In this document: piece by piece, positions 1 through 7,636 of the stretch | Layout: the number at the start of each line of letters is the position of its first letter | Numbering within the stretch: the first letter of the stretch is position 1 | Assembly (NCBI GenBank): GCA_947503625.1 | Contig: CANNEK010000004.1 | Location: 124,001 to 188,000, forward strand | Length of the DNA stretch: 64,000 bases | Reading direction: 5' to 3' | Source: an uncultured Kordiimonas sp. | Lineage (GTDB): Bacteria; Pseudomonadota; Alphaproteobacteria; Sphingomonadales; Kordiimonadaceae | The notes under the pieces: generated by a model | Told to the model about the DNA's origin: nothing | Seen by the model: the letters and a program-made list of their open reading frames with translations, nothing else | Databases searched by the model: none | Translations under genes and position numbers: made by a program

Positions 1-696
1 GGCCGTACGCAGGACAAAAACCTGTCGTATCTGGCAGAATGGTTGAATGAGGCTGGTATTCAAATGGCCGAGGCGCGCATCGTTCTGGATGTGCGTGATG
101 ATATAGTCCGGGCAGTCAATGAATTGAGGGCAAAACATGACTATGTTTTCACCACTGGCGGTATAGGACCAACACATGACGATATTACCGCTGAGTGTAT
201 GGCGGTGGCCTTTGGCCGCGAGTTAACGCTGCACCCTGAAGCTTTCAGGCGATTGGAAGAGCATTACGGCGCAGCCGAGTTTTCTGAAGCCAGGCAGCGT
301 ATGGCGCACACGCCTGAGGGGGCCGACCTTATTGATAATCCGGTGTCTATTGCTCCCGGGTTTCAGGTGGAAAACGTATTTGTGATGGCGGGTGTGCCCA
401 AAATCATGCAGGCAATGCTGGAAACTGTGCGGCCACGGCTAAAGGCGGGGCGCAAAATCTGGTCAAAGGCCCTGACAATTCATGCACCTGAAAGCCAGAT
501 GGCTGGCGTTTTGGCAGAAATTCAGGAGTCCCATGAAGGTACAAGCCTGGGAAGTTACCCTTTCTTCCGTGAGGGCAAAATAGGCACACAAATCGTTATT
601 CGTTCAGCAGATCAGGGTTTGATTGAGGCAGCACTTTCCAGTCTTGTGCGTTTTTGCGACGCAACAGGCTACGGGCATGATGCACCAAAGGAGTGA
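1..696 (+). CDS. CinA-like molybdopterin-binding domain protein (5' truncated)
   Basis: The reading frame is open from base 1, so the start lies outside the window; about 231 residues are visible. The visible part is a MoCF/MoaB-type domain of the CinA N-terminal family (COG1058): the stretch TTGGIGPTHDDIT is the family's substrate-binding signature and the opening residues GRTQDKN fit the conserved segment just before it. The C-terminal amidohydrolase domain of full-length CinA is absent, as in many short alphaproteobacterial homologues. CinA relatives act on pyridine nucleotides; this short form has no firm function. It ends about 130 bp before tRNA-Leu. Family assignment is secure, exact role is not. 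Confidence 0.85.
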   Translation, partial: GRTQDKNLSYLAEWLNEAGIQMAEARIVLDVRDDIVRAVNELRAKHDYVFTTGGIGPTHDDITAECMAVAFGRELTLHPEAFRRLEEHYGAAEFSEARQRMAHTPEGADLIDNPVSIAPGFQVENVFVMAGVPKIMQAMLETVRPRLKAGRKIWSKALTIHAPESQMAGVLAEIQESHEGTSLGSYPFFREGKIGTQIVIRSADQGLIEAALSSLVRFCDATGYGHDAPKE

Positions 697-767
697 GCTC
701 CTATAGTAGGCAAAATGCTCGAGCAGATATCTCGCTGTTTTCCATAGCCTATTGCATATTTTCATTA

Positions 768-795
768 TTGAATTCAGTTGCCAGTGCTATATAAC
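768..795 (+). promoter_or_regulatory. Possible promoter of tRNA-Leu
   Basis: A TTGAAT -35-like hexamer (768-773) lies 16 bases before TATAAC (790-795). It is followed, about 32 bases later, by the mature 5' end of tRNA-Leu. The spacing is acceptable for a housekeeping promoter. AT-rich sequence around it makes a chance match possible. Confidence 0.35.
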
Positions 796-827
796 CCGCT
801 GTGTCGATGCTGACATCTCCACCGTGT

Positions 828-915
828 GCCCGCATGATGGAATTGGTAGACATACAAGACTTAAAATCTTGAGGCCCTTGTGGCCGTGCCGGTTCGAGTC
901 CGGCTGCGGGTACCA
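828..915 (+). tRNA. tRNA-Leu (anticodon UAA)
   Basis: A complete class II tRNA. The acceptor strands GCCCGCA (828-834) and TGCGGGT (905-911) pair fully, with discriminator A and an encoded CCA end. The anticodon stem CAAGA/TCTTG encloses the loop CTTAAAA, giving anticodon TAA. A long variable arm follows, as required for leucine tRNAs, and the T-loop GTTCGAGTC is intact. A short T-run follows the CCA and may end transcription. Confidence 0.96.
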
Positions 916-960
916 TTTTTCAACACCATGCCAGTATGTTTTGCCGCCCTTGGAATTTGC

Positions 961-1488
961 TTAGCAATCAAGACTGCCGATCACTAACATTACGCGCAGA
1001 ACATCCTCTTTGGCGATCACGATTTCCTTTTCCGGATTAAACTGGTGAACAACCAGACTGTCTTCCTGCCAGTTTACAAATTGTTTGATAAAACCTTTAT
1101 GTTCTGTGGTCTCAACCAAAACATATCGGTTTTTTACGATTGAGCGCGTGGGGTGCACGTAAACAAGGTCGCCATTTTTGTACTTTGGCTTCATGGAATC
1201 GCCGCTGACAAATACAGCAAACGCATCATTAACACCCTGTAAATCAGCCGGACGAAATGTCCAGTCAATTGGATGTTCTTCAATTGAGACATTGCCGTCA
1301 TTGCCGCCCTGAGCACGCCCGCGCACCGGCAGGCAACGATCTTCGCTAAATGACGATGTTGATTGGATTCCGTTGCTGCTGCGTGACCTGTAGGCACGTT
1401 GCGCTCCCTGATAGTCGAACAGCACGGGGTCGGTCAGCGAGGTCGTTGGTTTCTGAGATTGGGAAAGCGGTTGGCGAGCAGGTTGCAT
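961..1488 (-). CDS. S24 (LexA-type) peptidase-domain protein lacking an HTH domain
   Basis: A 175-residue protein whose C-terminal half (about 68-172) is a LexA/UmuD/CI-type S24 peptidase fold. The catalytic serine is Ser98 in the GDSM motif and the lysine is Lys135 in GFIKQF; their spacing of 37 residues equals that of LexA. The sequence RAQGG (58-62) lies where the self-cleavage site normally sits. The N-terminal 60 residues are Ser/Gln/Arg-rich and show no helix-turn-helix, so this is not a conventional repressor. The ATG start has a GGAGA Shine-Dalgarno eight bases upstream, so a longer product is unlikely. It is transcribed away from the EAL gene. It could be a UmuD-like factor or a repressor relic. 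Confidence 0.8.
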   Translation of the reverse strand: MQPARQPLSQSQKPTTSLTDPVLFDYQGAQRAYRSRSSNGIQSTSSFSEDRCLPVRGRAQGGNDGNVSIEEHPIDWTFRPADLQGVNDAFAVFVSGDSMKPKYKNGDLVYVHPTRSIVKNRYVLVETTEHKGFIKQFVNWQEDSLVVHQFNPEKEIVIAKEDVLRVMLVIGSLDC

Positions 1489-1639
1489 CTAATGTTCTCC
1501 TTTTGTTCTTATTATACACAAAGGTGTTTTTCTGGAAACACAAAAGTGGGCGTCCTTAACCACTTTTAAAGGCTTTGAGCGCTAACCAGATGAAAGGTAA
1601 TGATTTTCGGCTTCGGGGGCGGCCGAAATCTGACGACAT

Positions 1640-3349
1640 GTGGAAGGACGCATCGGTTTGCCTCTGGATAGCAACGACCCGTTGGACGATCAGGCTGGTC
1701 TTACTGGTGAAGAACTGAACGCACAGGATAGCGATCTGCGGTCCTGGTTACCGTTGTTTGAAGGTCTCGCTCCGGCTTTTATAGAAGTTGACAACAAAGA
1801 CATCGTTACACGACTGCGCGGTGAGCCAGCCATGTTGCTGGGCGTGCCAGAAAATGAACTGTTGGCCAGTGTATTTCCCGACCTTATTCACGACCGGGAC
1901 AAGGCCCTTTGGAACCTCGTGAAAGAGCGGCTCAAAAAAAGCGCTTTTGTGGCGCCGTTCCCAATAAGGATTGTGCGGCAGGACCGGACGGTAAGTGCAG
2001 TCGAGATATCAATTGCCCGTGCTAAAACTTCAAGTGGCCTGCGTTTGCAGTTGGCGCTTGCCAGGTATCGCGGTCATCTAAATATTGATCAGGCGAAACG
2101 TCCGGCTTCCAGTCGGGCAAGGGAGTTCATAAAGGAAGATTTCGAAAACCTGTCCGAGCGTCTCGGGCGTTACGCCTCTGATGAAACTGAAAGTCCGGCA
2201 ATGACACTGTTGCGGCTGGCAGGCATCACGAGCCAGCCAGAAGACGGCAAAAGTTCAGGGGTCGAAGGTCTTTGGGCGACGTATAGACTTTTGAAAGATG
2301 CAGCATCTGAGAAAGCGGCCGAAGAAGCCGCCAAAGCCAAGCGAAAGGCTTTTGAAAATGGCGAGGGGCGTGCCAACGCTGTGTCTGCAGACGGTGACAA
2401 TATGAAATCCGCGGTACGCAGCGCGTATAAACAGAGCAATGACACAAATTACGTGACAGTGGCTGGAGACGATGGGATTTCCGAGGCTGAGGCTGTCAAG
2501 GCAGCTGTATATGCCATGAAGCAGGCGGCAAATTCGGAGCGTGCTGTCACGATGAAGGCGCTTACAGGCGGTTATGAACGGCGGCTGGAGAAAGTGCGCA
2601 ACCAACTCCGCGTATTTAAAAAAATCGTGGTACAGGAAAAGTTTGATATTGCACTGCAGCCAATCGTTAACTTGAAAGATGGCGTGGTCCATCATTTCGA
2701 GGCGTTGGCCAGGTTCGATAGCAATTTCTATTCAGGTTCGCCGTTTGAGTTTATGTGCTTTGCCGAAGATGTTGGCGTCATTCACGAATTCGACCTGGCC
2801 ATGACGATGAAGGTTGTGTCGCTGCTGAAAAGAGTCCGGCGTATCGGCTATGATACCAACATTGCAGTCAATATATCGGGTCGGTCTATTCAGTCGCACG
2901 CATTCCTGCGGCATTTCTTCAGAATACTTGAAGATTGCTCTGATGTTCGTGGGCAATTGAGTTTCGAGCTTACTGAATCCAGCCAGATCGATGATCTTGA
3001 AACTACCAACAGGGTATTGTCACGCATTCGGGACTTTGGTCACAAAGTGGCTCTCGACGATTTTGGGGCAGGGGCCGCCGGGCTGCAATATCTGCGTGTG
3101 CTCAAGGTGGACTATGTGAAAATCGATGGTGTTTACGTGCGTAGAGCACTTGAGGACAGCGAAAACCGGGCATTCCTTCGGTCTATATCTGACCTGTGCG
3201 CAGGCCTTGGTATTGAAACGATTGGTGAGTGCATAGAGGTTGACCTGCAGGAGCAATTCCTTTCATCCATCGGTGTCGGGTACGGCCAGGGGTGGCTGTA
3301 TGGCAAACCTCTGCCGGTAGATGAAGCGCTGACCAAATTTCTTGATTGA
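1640..3349 (+). CDS. EAL-domain protein with N-terminal PAS-like region
   Basis: Predicted cytoplasmic cyclic-di-GMP phosphodiesterase of 569 residues. Residues about 30-140 resemble a PAS sensor domain; 210-330 is an Ala/Lys-rich helical linker; the EAL domain covers about 325-565. All catalytic signatures can be read: EAL at 354-356, NISG, ELTES, DDFGAG, the KID lysine, a glutamate in GECIE (usually AEGVE) and the terminal GQGWLYGKP. No transmembrane segment is seen. The GTG start at 1640 lacks a close Shine-Dalgarno; a TTG at 1658, ten bases after AAGGA, is an alternative. It sits just upstream of flgK-flgL, which suggests a role in motility control, but that is inference. Confidence 0.88.
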   Translation: MEGRIGLPLDSNDPLDDQAGLTGEELNAQDSDLRSWLPLFEGLAPAFIEVDNKDIVTRLRGEPAMLLGVPENELLASVFPDLIHDRDKALWNLVKERLKKSAFVAPFPIRIVRQDRTVSAVEISIARAKTSSGLRLQLALARYRGHLNIDQAKRPASSRAREFIKEDFENLSERLGRYASDETESPAMTLLRLAGITSQPEDGKSSGVEGLWATYRLLKDAASEKAAEEAAKAKRKAFENGEGRANAVSADGDNMKSAVRSAYKQSNDTNYVTVAGDDGISEAEAVKAAVYAMKQAANSERAVTMKALTGGYERRLEKVRNQLRVFKKIVVQEKFDIALQPIVNLKDGVVHHFEALARFDSNFYSGSPFEFMCFAEDVGVIHEFDLAMTMKVVSLLKRVRRIGYDTNIAVNISGRSIQSHAFLRHFFRILEDCSDVRGQLSFELTESSQIDDLETTNRVLSRIRDFGHKVALDDFGAGAAGLQYLRVLKVDYVKIDGVYVRRALEDSENRAFLRSISDLCAGLGIETIGECIEVDLQEQFLSSIGVGYGQGWLYGKPLPVDEALTKFLD

Positions 3350-3417
3350 ACTCCCTGACTTCTTTTAATCGTATAGTTCTCGCGAGCTGCGGCTGGCCTG
3401 GCCTTGTTGTTGGTGGC

Positions 3418-3434
3418 TTGGCACGTGGATTGCT
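3418..3434 (+). promoter_or_regulatory. Sigma-54 (-24/-12) promoter upstream of flgK
   Basis: TTGGCACG (3418-3425), four bases, then TTGCT (3430-3434): an exact match to the RpoN consensus, with GG and GC elements separated by exactly ten bases. It is the only clear element in the 300-bp gap between the EAL gene and flgK, and would give a leader of about 205 bases. Late flagellar genes of alphaproteobacteria such as Caulobacter are often sigma-54 dependent and activated by FlbD-type enhancer-binding proteins. No such activator site was identified by eye. Confidence 0.8.
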
Positions 3435-3649
3435 TATTCAACTAATGAAATATCGATGCAATCGCCCTTTTCAGGTTGGATGGCTAATGAAACCATACGA
3501 TAACACATTGGAAATAAATAAGAAATTGACACATGTGAGTGCGCGCAGTCTGTACCGTGGGCAAAAGAATGCTGCATCAAATTTACCTTGTGTTCAGCCA
3601 TATCCGGCAATTGCTGCCACGCGTGTGTACCGTTTTGGCGAGGTAAGCA

Positions 3650-5764
3650 ATGTCGTTAAATAGTATCATATCCACATCGCTTTCAGGCCTGTTCACCAAT
3701 CAGGCCGCTATCCGTGTTACAGCGAACAATATCGCGAACGTGAACACCGAAAACTATGCGCGGGTGCGTGTTGGTACTGAAGCGGCCGTAGTACAAGGCA
3801 CATCTGCGGGTGTTAATATTTCTTCAATCGAGCGCGTTGTTGATGAATTTCTTGAGACCGCTCTTAGAACTTCAATTTCGAACACCGAAGAGTTTTCAGC
3901 TCAGCGCGAATTTCATGAGCGTTTTCAGGGAATTCTCGGTGATCCGGCGTCCGACAGCTCCCTTTCGGCACGCTTTGATCAATTCTTTAATTCGGTTGCA
4001 GACTTGACCCTTAACCCCGCTGACGTTTTGCGCCGCCAACAAACGATCAGCGAGCTCCAGAGCTTTCTTGATCAGGTTAAGGAAATTCAGGTTCAGATTC
4101 AAAACCTGCGGTCTGAAGCAAGCCAGCAAATGGCTGAGACGGTTCAGTCAATCAATGAAGAGCTTCAACGCATCGACGCTCTCAATCCCCTCATTGTTCG
4201 CCAACAGGCGCTTGGTCAGGAAGCAGGTGGTCTTGAAGGGCAACTGGCAAATTCTCTCGCAAATTTAAGTGAGTTGATTGACATTCGGGTGACGCGTGGT
4301 GAAAGCGGTCAGGTAACGGTTACAACGCAATCAGGCTATCCGCTTGTTGACAGTTCATTGTCCCAGCTGAGCTACAATGCACCCGGCACCGTTAGTTCAG
4401 ATACTTTCTTTCCCGCGGTTACCATAAACCGTGTGGACAACGATACGCTGGAGCCGATTTCAACAGAAGTAGACCTGACACCTAACATTCGCTCTGGGCG
4501 CATTGCAGGCCTTACAGAGATGCGTGATCGCCAGTTGGTAGACCTCTCTCTTTCGATTGGAGAGCTATCGGCGCGGCTTGCAGACGAGTTTAACGCTATC
4601 CAGAATAGCTTTATTTCTGTGCCACCCCCAAATTCCATGACAGGCGGTGCAACGCCTGTTGATGGCGCGCACGCGACAAACTTCTCCGGCGTTGTGTCTT
4701 TCGCGGTGGTTGATGACCAAAACCGCCTGGTTTCTTCAGCCACTGTGGATTTTGATGGTGCTGCCCCAGCAGATTTTGACGCACTTATTGCGCAGGTCAA
4801 TACTGATCTGGGCGGTGCCGGGACCTTGTCTCTCAACAACGGCGTTATGAGTTTTTCTGCCGCTACGTCAACAAATGGTGTGGTCATTTATGATGATGAA
4901 ACCACGCCAAGTGATCGTGGTGGCCGTGGGTTCAGCCATTTTTTTGGTATGAACAATCTCATTACGGCTGACAAGCCTGGCGTTTATGAAACAGGCCTTG
5001 ACGGAACGGAAGACCATAACCTGGCCGGTGGTGGTGCGATCAGTTTTCAGGTTGTCAATAGCAATGGTAGCGAGCTGGACACCGTAACGGTGTCGGTTAC
5101 CGGTACAACATTTCAGGATATGGTGGACGAGCTCAACAACGTTTCCGGACTTGGCGCCTATGTGACCTTCAGTCTCGACTCCAGCGGTGCTCTTACCTAT
5201 AGCGAGAACTCCGGCTTTGACGGCATTAATCTTCGTGTGCAGTCCGATACCACCGAAGTAGGCAGCAGTGGTTTGAGTTTTACTCGCACCTTCGGCATCG
5301 GTGATACTTTCACAGCGGACGCAGCAAAAAGCCTTCAGGTTCGCGAGGATATCCAGAATGACCCCAATTTGCTTGCGCTTGGCTCGTTTGATGTGACGGC
5401 TGCTGTTGGCGAGGTGGCGCTAACCAGCGGAGATCAGCGCGGTGCGCTTGCGTTGCAAAATATGGAGACAACGCTGGTTGGCTTTGAATCCGCCGGCGAA
5501 TTGCGATCAGGCAGTGTAACGCTCTCTCAGTATGTTGCGCGAATTCTTGGTAACGCCGGGCTCATGGCTCAAAGGGCTGAGAATTTTGAAGAAGACAATC
5601 AGGCGCTGCAGCAGGAAGTTTTCCAGCGCAACGCAGACGTGTCTGGCGTCAACATGGACGAAGAGTTGGCAAATCTGGTGGTCTATCAAAACGCCTACAA
5701 CGCGGCGGCCCGTATACTATCTAGCGTTCAGGAGCTGTATGACTCGCTCCTGAATGCTGTTTAA
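3650..5764 (+). CDS. flgK: Flagellar hook-associated protein 1 (FlgK)
   Basis: Secreted hook-filament junction protein of 704 residues. The N-terminus carries the rod/hook/HAP signature (SLSGLFTNQAAIRVTANNIA, residues 10-29). The C-terminus GVNMDEELANLVVYQNAYNAAAR and the final helix are typical of FlgK and pair with the N-terminal coiled coil. The central 350-560 region is a long insertion of beta-rich, Asp/Gly/Ser-rich sequence, so the protein is longer than the roughly 550 residues of enteric FlgK. A GAGGT ribosome site precedes the ATG. It is followed by flgL after 11 bases; both probably use the sigma-54 promoter at 3418. Confidence 0.95.
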   Translation: MSLNSIISTSLSGLFTNQAAIRVTANNIANVNTENYARVRVGTEAAVVQGTSAGVNISSIERVVDEFLETALRTSISNTEEFSAQREFHERFQGILGDPASDSSLSARFDQFFNSVADLTLNPADVLRRQQTISELQSFLDQVKEIQVQIQNLRSEASQQMAETVQSINEELQRIDALNPLIVRQQALGQEAGGLEGQLANSLANLSELIDIRVTRGESGQVTVTTQSGYPLVDSSLSQLSYNAPGTVSSDTFFPAVTINRVDNDTLEPISTEVDLTPNIRSGRIAGLTEMRDRQLVDLSLSIGELSARLADEFNAIQNSFISVPPPNSMTGGATPVDGAHATNFSGVVSFAVVDDQNRLVSSATVDFDGAAPADFDALIAQVNTDLGGAGTLSLNNGVMSFSAATSTNGVVIYDDETTPSDRGGRGFSHFFGMNNLITADKPGVYETGLDGTEDHNLAGGGAISFQVVNSNGSELDTVTVSVTGTTFQDMVDELNNVSGLGAYVTFSLDSSGALTYSENSGFDGINLRVQSDTTEVGSSGLSFTRTFGIGDTFTADAAKSLQVREDIQNDPNLLALGSFDVTAAVGEVALTSGDQRGALALQNMETTLVGFESAGELRSGSVTLSQYVARILGNAGLMAQRAENFEEDNQALQQEVFQRNADVSGVNMDEELANLVVYQNAYNAAARILSSVQELYDSLLNAV

Positions 5765-5775
5765 GGAGTAAACTG

Positions 5776-6696
5776 ATGGTTGGCAGAGTATCCAGTTTCG
5801 GTCAGCAGCAGCTGTTGATCCGCAGTATTATCGATAATCAGTCGAAATTGTTTGAATCCCAGCGCCAGGTTTCAACAGGTAAAAAAGCCGATGATTTCAA
5901 AGGGCTTGCCGGTGAAACCGGCACGATCCTCGGCGCGCGGTCTTTTAAAGGGCGCATCGAAACCTATCAGCAAACCATCGCCACCATTCGGGGCAAACTG
6001 GACGCCAATGACGTTCAGATTGGCGGAGTGCTTGACGGTATGGAGGATCTGAAGGAGAATATTCAAACTGTTCTGGCCAACGGGCAAGCCCAAGGGTTTG
6101 AGGAATTGCTGGAGCAGACCTTCCGGTTTACCGTGAACTCACTTAATACAAACTTTGACGGGACATACCTGTTTTCGGGTGCCGAAACCGGAACACAACC
6201 AGTCAACGTCAGCACGCTTGCTGAGCTGTCAGCTGCTCCTGCAACCGCTGATGTCTTCGATAACGCAGCAATAGCATTTGAGGCACGTATTGCTGATGGC
6301 GTTAACCTTGAGTTCGGGTTGCTCGCCAGTGACCTCGCTACCGGCGTATTTGACGAGTTGAGGGCGCTCTATGATCAGCACCAGCTTACCCCGTTCGAGG
6401 ACGAAATCGACCAAACTCAGTTCGATTTTCTTCAAAATAGTTTACAAACGTTGACCACCGCTATTGACGGCCTTCGTCGTGACCATGTTTCTAACGGTCT
6501 TGCTTTCGAGCGGTTGGAAGTTATTGACCAGCAACATGCCGACTCCACCCTTTTTCTGGAAACCTTTATTGCTGATCTGGAAGACGTGAATATCGCTGAA
6601 GCAGTCACCCGGTTGAACAACGACCAGGTTGCGCTTGAAGCGTCTTATCAGTCAATCAGTTCACTTAACCAGCTTACCCTTCTTCGCTTCCTATAG
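5776..6696 (+). CDS. flgL: Flagellar hook-associated protein 3 (FlgL)
   Basis: A 306-residue flagellin-like junction protein that links FlgK to the filament. The N-terminal helix has the flagellin/FlgL pattern (QRQVSTGKKADDF, about residues 29-41) and the C-terminus ends in the complementary coiled coil (VTRLNNDQVALEASYQSISS). TYLFSGAETGTQP, near residue 135, is the usual motif at the end of the first helical domain. AAGGAG lies seven bases before the ATG. It ends the flgK-flgL operon, with a hairpin terminator 90 bases downstream. Confidence 0.93.
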   Translation: MVGRVSSFGQQQLLIRSIIDNQSKLFESQRQVSTGKKADDFKGLAGETGTILGARSFKGRIETYQQTIATIRGKLDANDVQIGGVLDGMEDLKENIQTVLANGQAQGFEELLEQTFRFTVNSLNTNFDGTYLFSGAETGTQPVNVSTLAELSAAPATADVFDNAAIAFEARIADGVNLEFGLLASDLATGVFDELRALYDQHQLTPFEDEIDQTQFDFLQNSLQTLTTAIDGLRRDHVSNGLAFERLEVIDQQHADSTLFLETFIADLEDVNIAEAVTRLNNDQVALEASYQSISSLNQLTLLRFL

Positions 6697-6784
6697 GCTT
6701 TCGGGTCATGATTTTCGCTGTGTCGTGGACATGAAAATTGCATTGCATTTCCAACACGCGGCACTAGACTGACAACTAGTTGAT

Positions 6785-6819
6785 CCGGGCAATGTCTCTA
6801 AGCATTACGCCCGGTTTTT
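6785..6819 (+). terminator. Rho-independent terminator after flgL
   Basis: CCGGGC (6785-6790) pairs with GCCCGG (6809-6814); the stem can extend through AATG/CATT with a two-base bulge. Five Ts follow directly. It closes the flgKL unit but lies only 22 bases before the flavin reductase ATG, so it may also sit inside that gene's leader. Confidence 0.75.
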
Positions 6820-6841
6820 CGTTGTTAGCCGTGGGGCCTCA

Positions 6842-7333
6842 ATGTCAATAACGTCAGACGAGTTTAAACAGGGTATGCGCCGGCTTGGTGGTGCGGTGAA
6901 TATTGTCACGGCTAACTGTGAAGGTGTTTGGGCCGGGCTTACCGCGACAGCAGTAACCTCGCTCTCTGCTGAGCCCGCAAGATTGCTGGCCTGTGTCAAT
7001 CGGCAGGGGGCCACCTATGATATAATATCTCGTGGTCGCAGAATCTCTGTGAACGTGCTCGGTACGCAACATCAGGATCTGGCAATGAGATTTGCAGGCA
7101 TGACCAATGAACCGGAAACCGAGCGGTTTGTTGGCACCAGTTGGTCTGCTCAAGATGGCCGTGCGCCAATTCTGGATGACGCTTTGGTTGGTTTCGATTG
7201 TGACGTGGAGAGTATCCTTGACGTTGGAAGCCATGGGATTGTTATTGGGGTGATACGCTCTGTCTCGATTTCCAAAAACAGTAAGTTTTCGCCGTTGTTC
7301 TATGTAGATGGTTCGTGGGCATCAATTAAATAA
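6842..7333 (+). CDS. Flavin reductase family protein (NAD(P)H:flavin oxidoreductase)
   Basis: A 163-residue split-barrel flavin reductase of the HpaC/DIM6/NTAB type, which supplies reduced FMN or FAD to partner monooxygenases. Family features: the N-terminal FKQGMRRLGGAVNIVTA block, the flavin-binding GLTATAVTSLSAEPARLLACVNR stretch (about 30-52), and the closing SHGIVIGVI plus PLFYVDGSW. No partner monooxygenase is nearby, so the substrate pathway is unknown. The gene stands alone between a terminator and a long AT-rich gap. Confidence 0.88.
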   Translation: MSITSDEFKQGMRRLGGAVNIVTANCEGVWAGLTATAVTSLSAEPARLLACVNRQGATYDIISRGRRISVNVLGTQHQDLAMRFAGMTNEPETERFVGTSWSAQDGRAPILDDALVGFDCDVESILDVGSHGIVIGVIRSVSISKNSKFSPLFYVDGSWASIK

Positions 7334-7408
7334 TGCGGATTGACCGTCGGCATTGTTTTTGATCAGTTCTTTTGCAGAAAAATCTAAAAATTTACAAAAA
7401 AAACGACA

Positions 7409-7542
7409 ATATCGAATCGCAACATATAGACTCTGCGAATCATTCCGATTCGATATGTAGTGTTTTTAGCGACATTTACACAACCTAAGAGGAATCGATC
7501 TGAGGCCTTGGATGCTAAAGTATTGATTCTTTTTGATGAATC
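7409..7542 (+). promoter_or_regulatory. Dense cluster of GANTC (CcrM-type) sites with an 11-bp inverted repeat
   Basis: The 303-bp gap before the DUF2336 gene holds seven GANTC sequences within about 130 bp: 7414, 7429, 7437, 7447, 7492, 7525 and 7538. About one per 256 bp is expected by chance at even base composition. Four fall inside or between the arms of a perfect inverted repeat, ATATCGAATCG (7409-7419) and CGATTCGATAT (7446-7456). GANTC is the target of the cell-cycle methyltransferase CcrM in alphaproteobacteria and clusters in promoters it controls. A half-matching CtrA-like TTAA element is seen at 7549. Promoter hexamers were not resolved. Confidence 0.5.
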
Positions 7543-7636
7543 TGTATTCTTAAAGTTGCGTAATTAGGGACAAAGATGATTTCGCGGCCTATTGGTAATA
7601 AGTTCAATAGGCTGGAATGTTGCCGGGAGGCATCGG

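Noticed and set aside
752-964. 70-codon frame over tRNA-Leu
   Set aside because: It runs through the tRNA gene, so it is a chance frame.
1556-1570. CtrA-like site TTAA-N7-TAAA between the S24 and EAL genes
   Set aside because: One half-site deviates and such AT-rich matches are common; not strong enough to report as a feature.
3346-3663. 105-codon frame between the EAL gene and flgK
   Set aside because: It overlaps the flgK start, has no ribosome site or domain, and contains the sigma-54 promoter; treated as non-coding.
6721-6750. Possible second sigma-54 promoter before the flavin reductase
   Set aside because: The GG-to-GC spacing is 11 rather than 10 and the flanking bases do not match.
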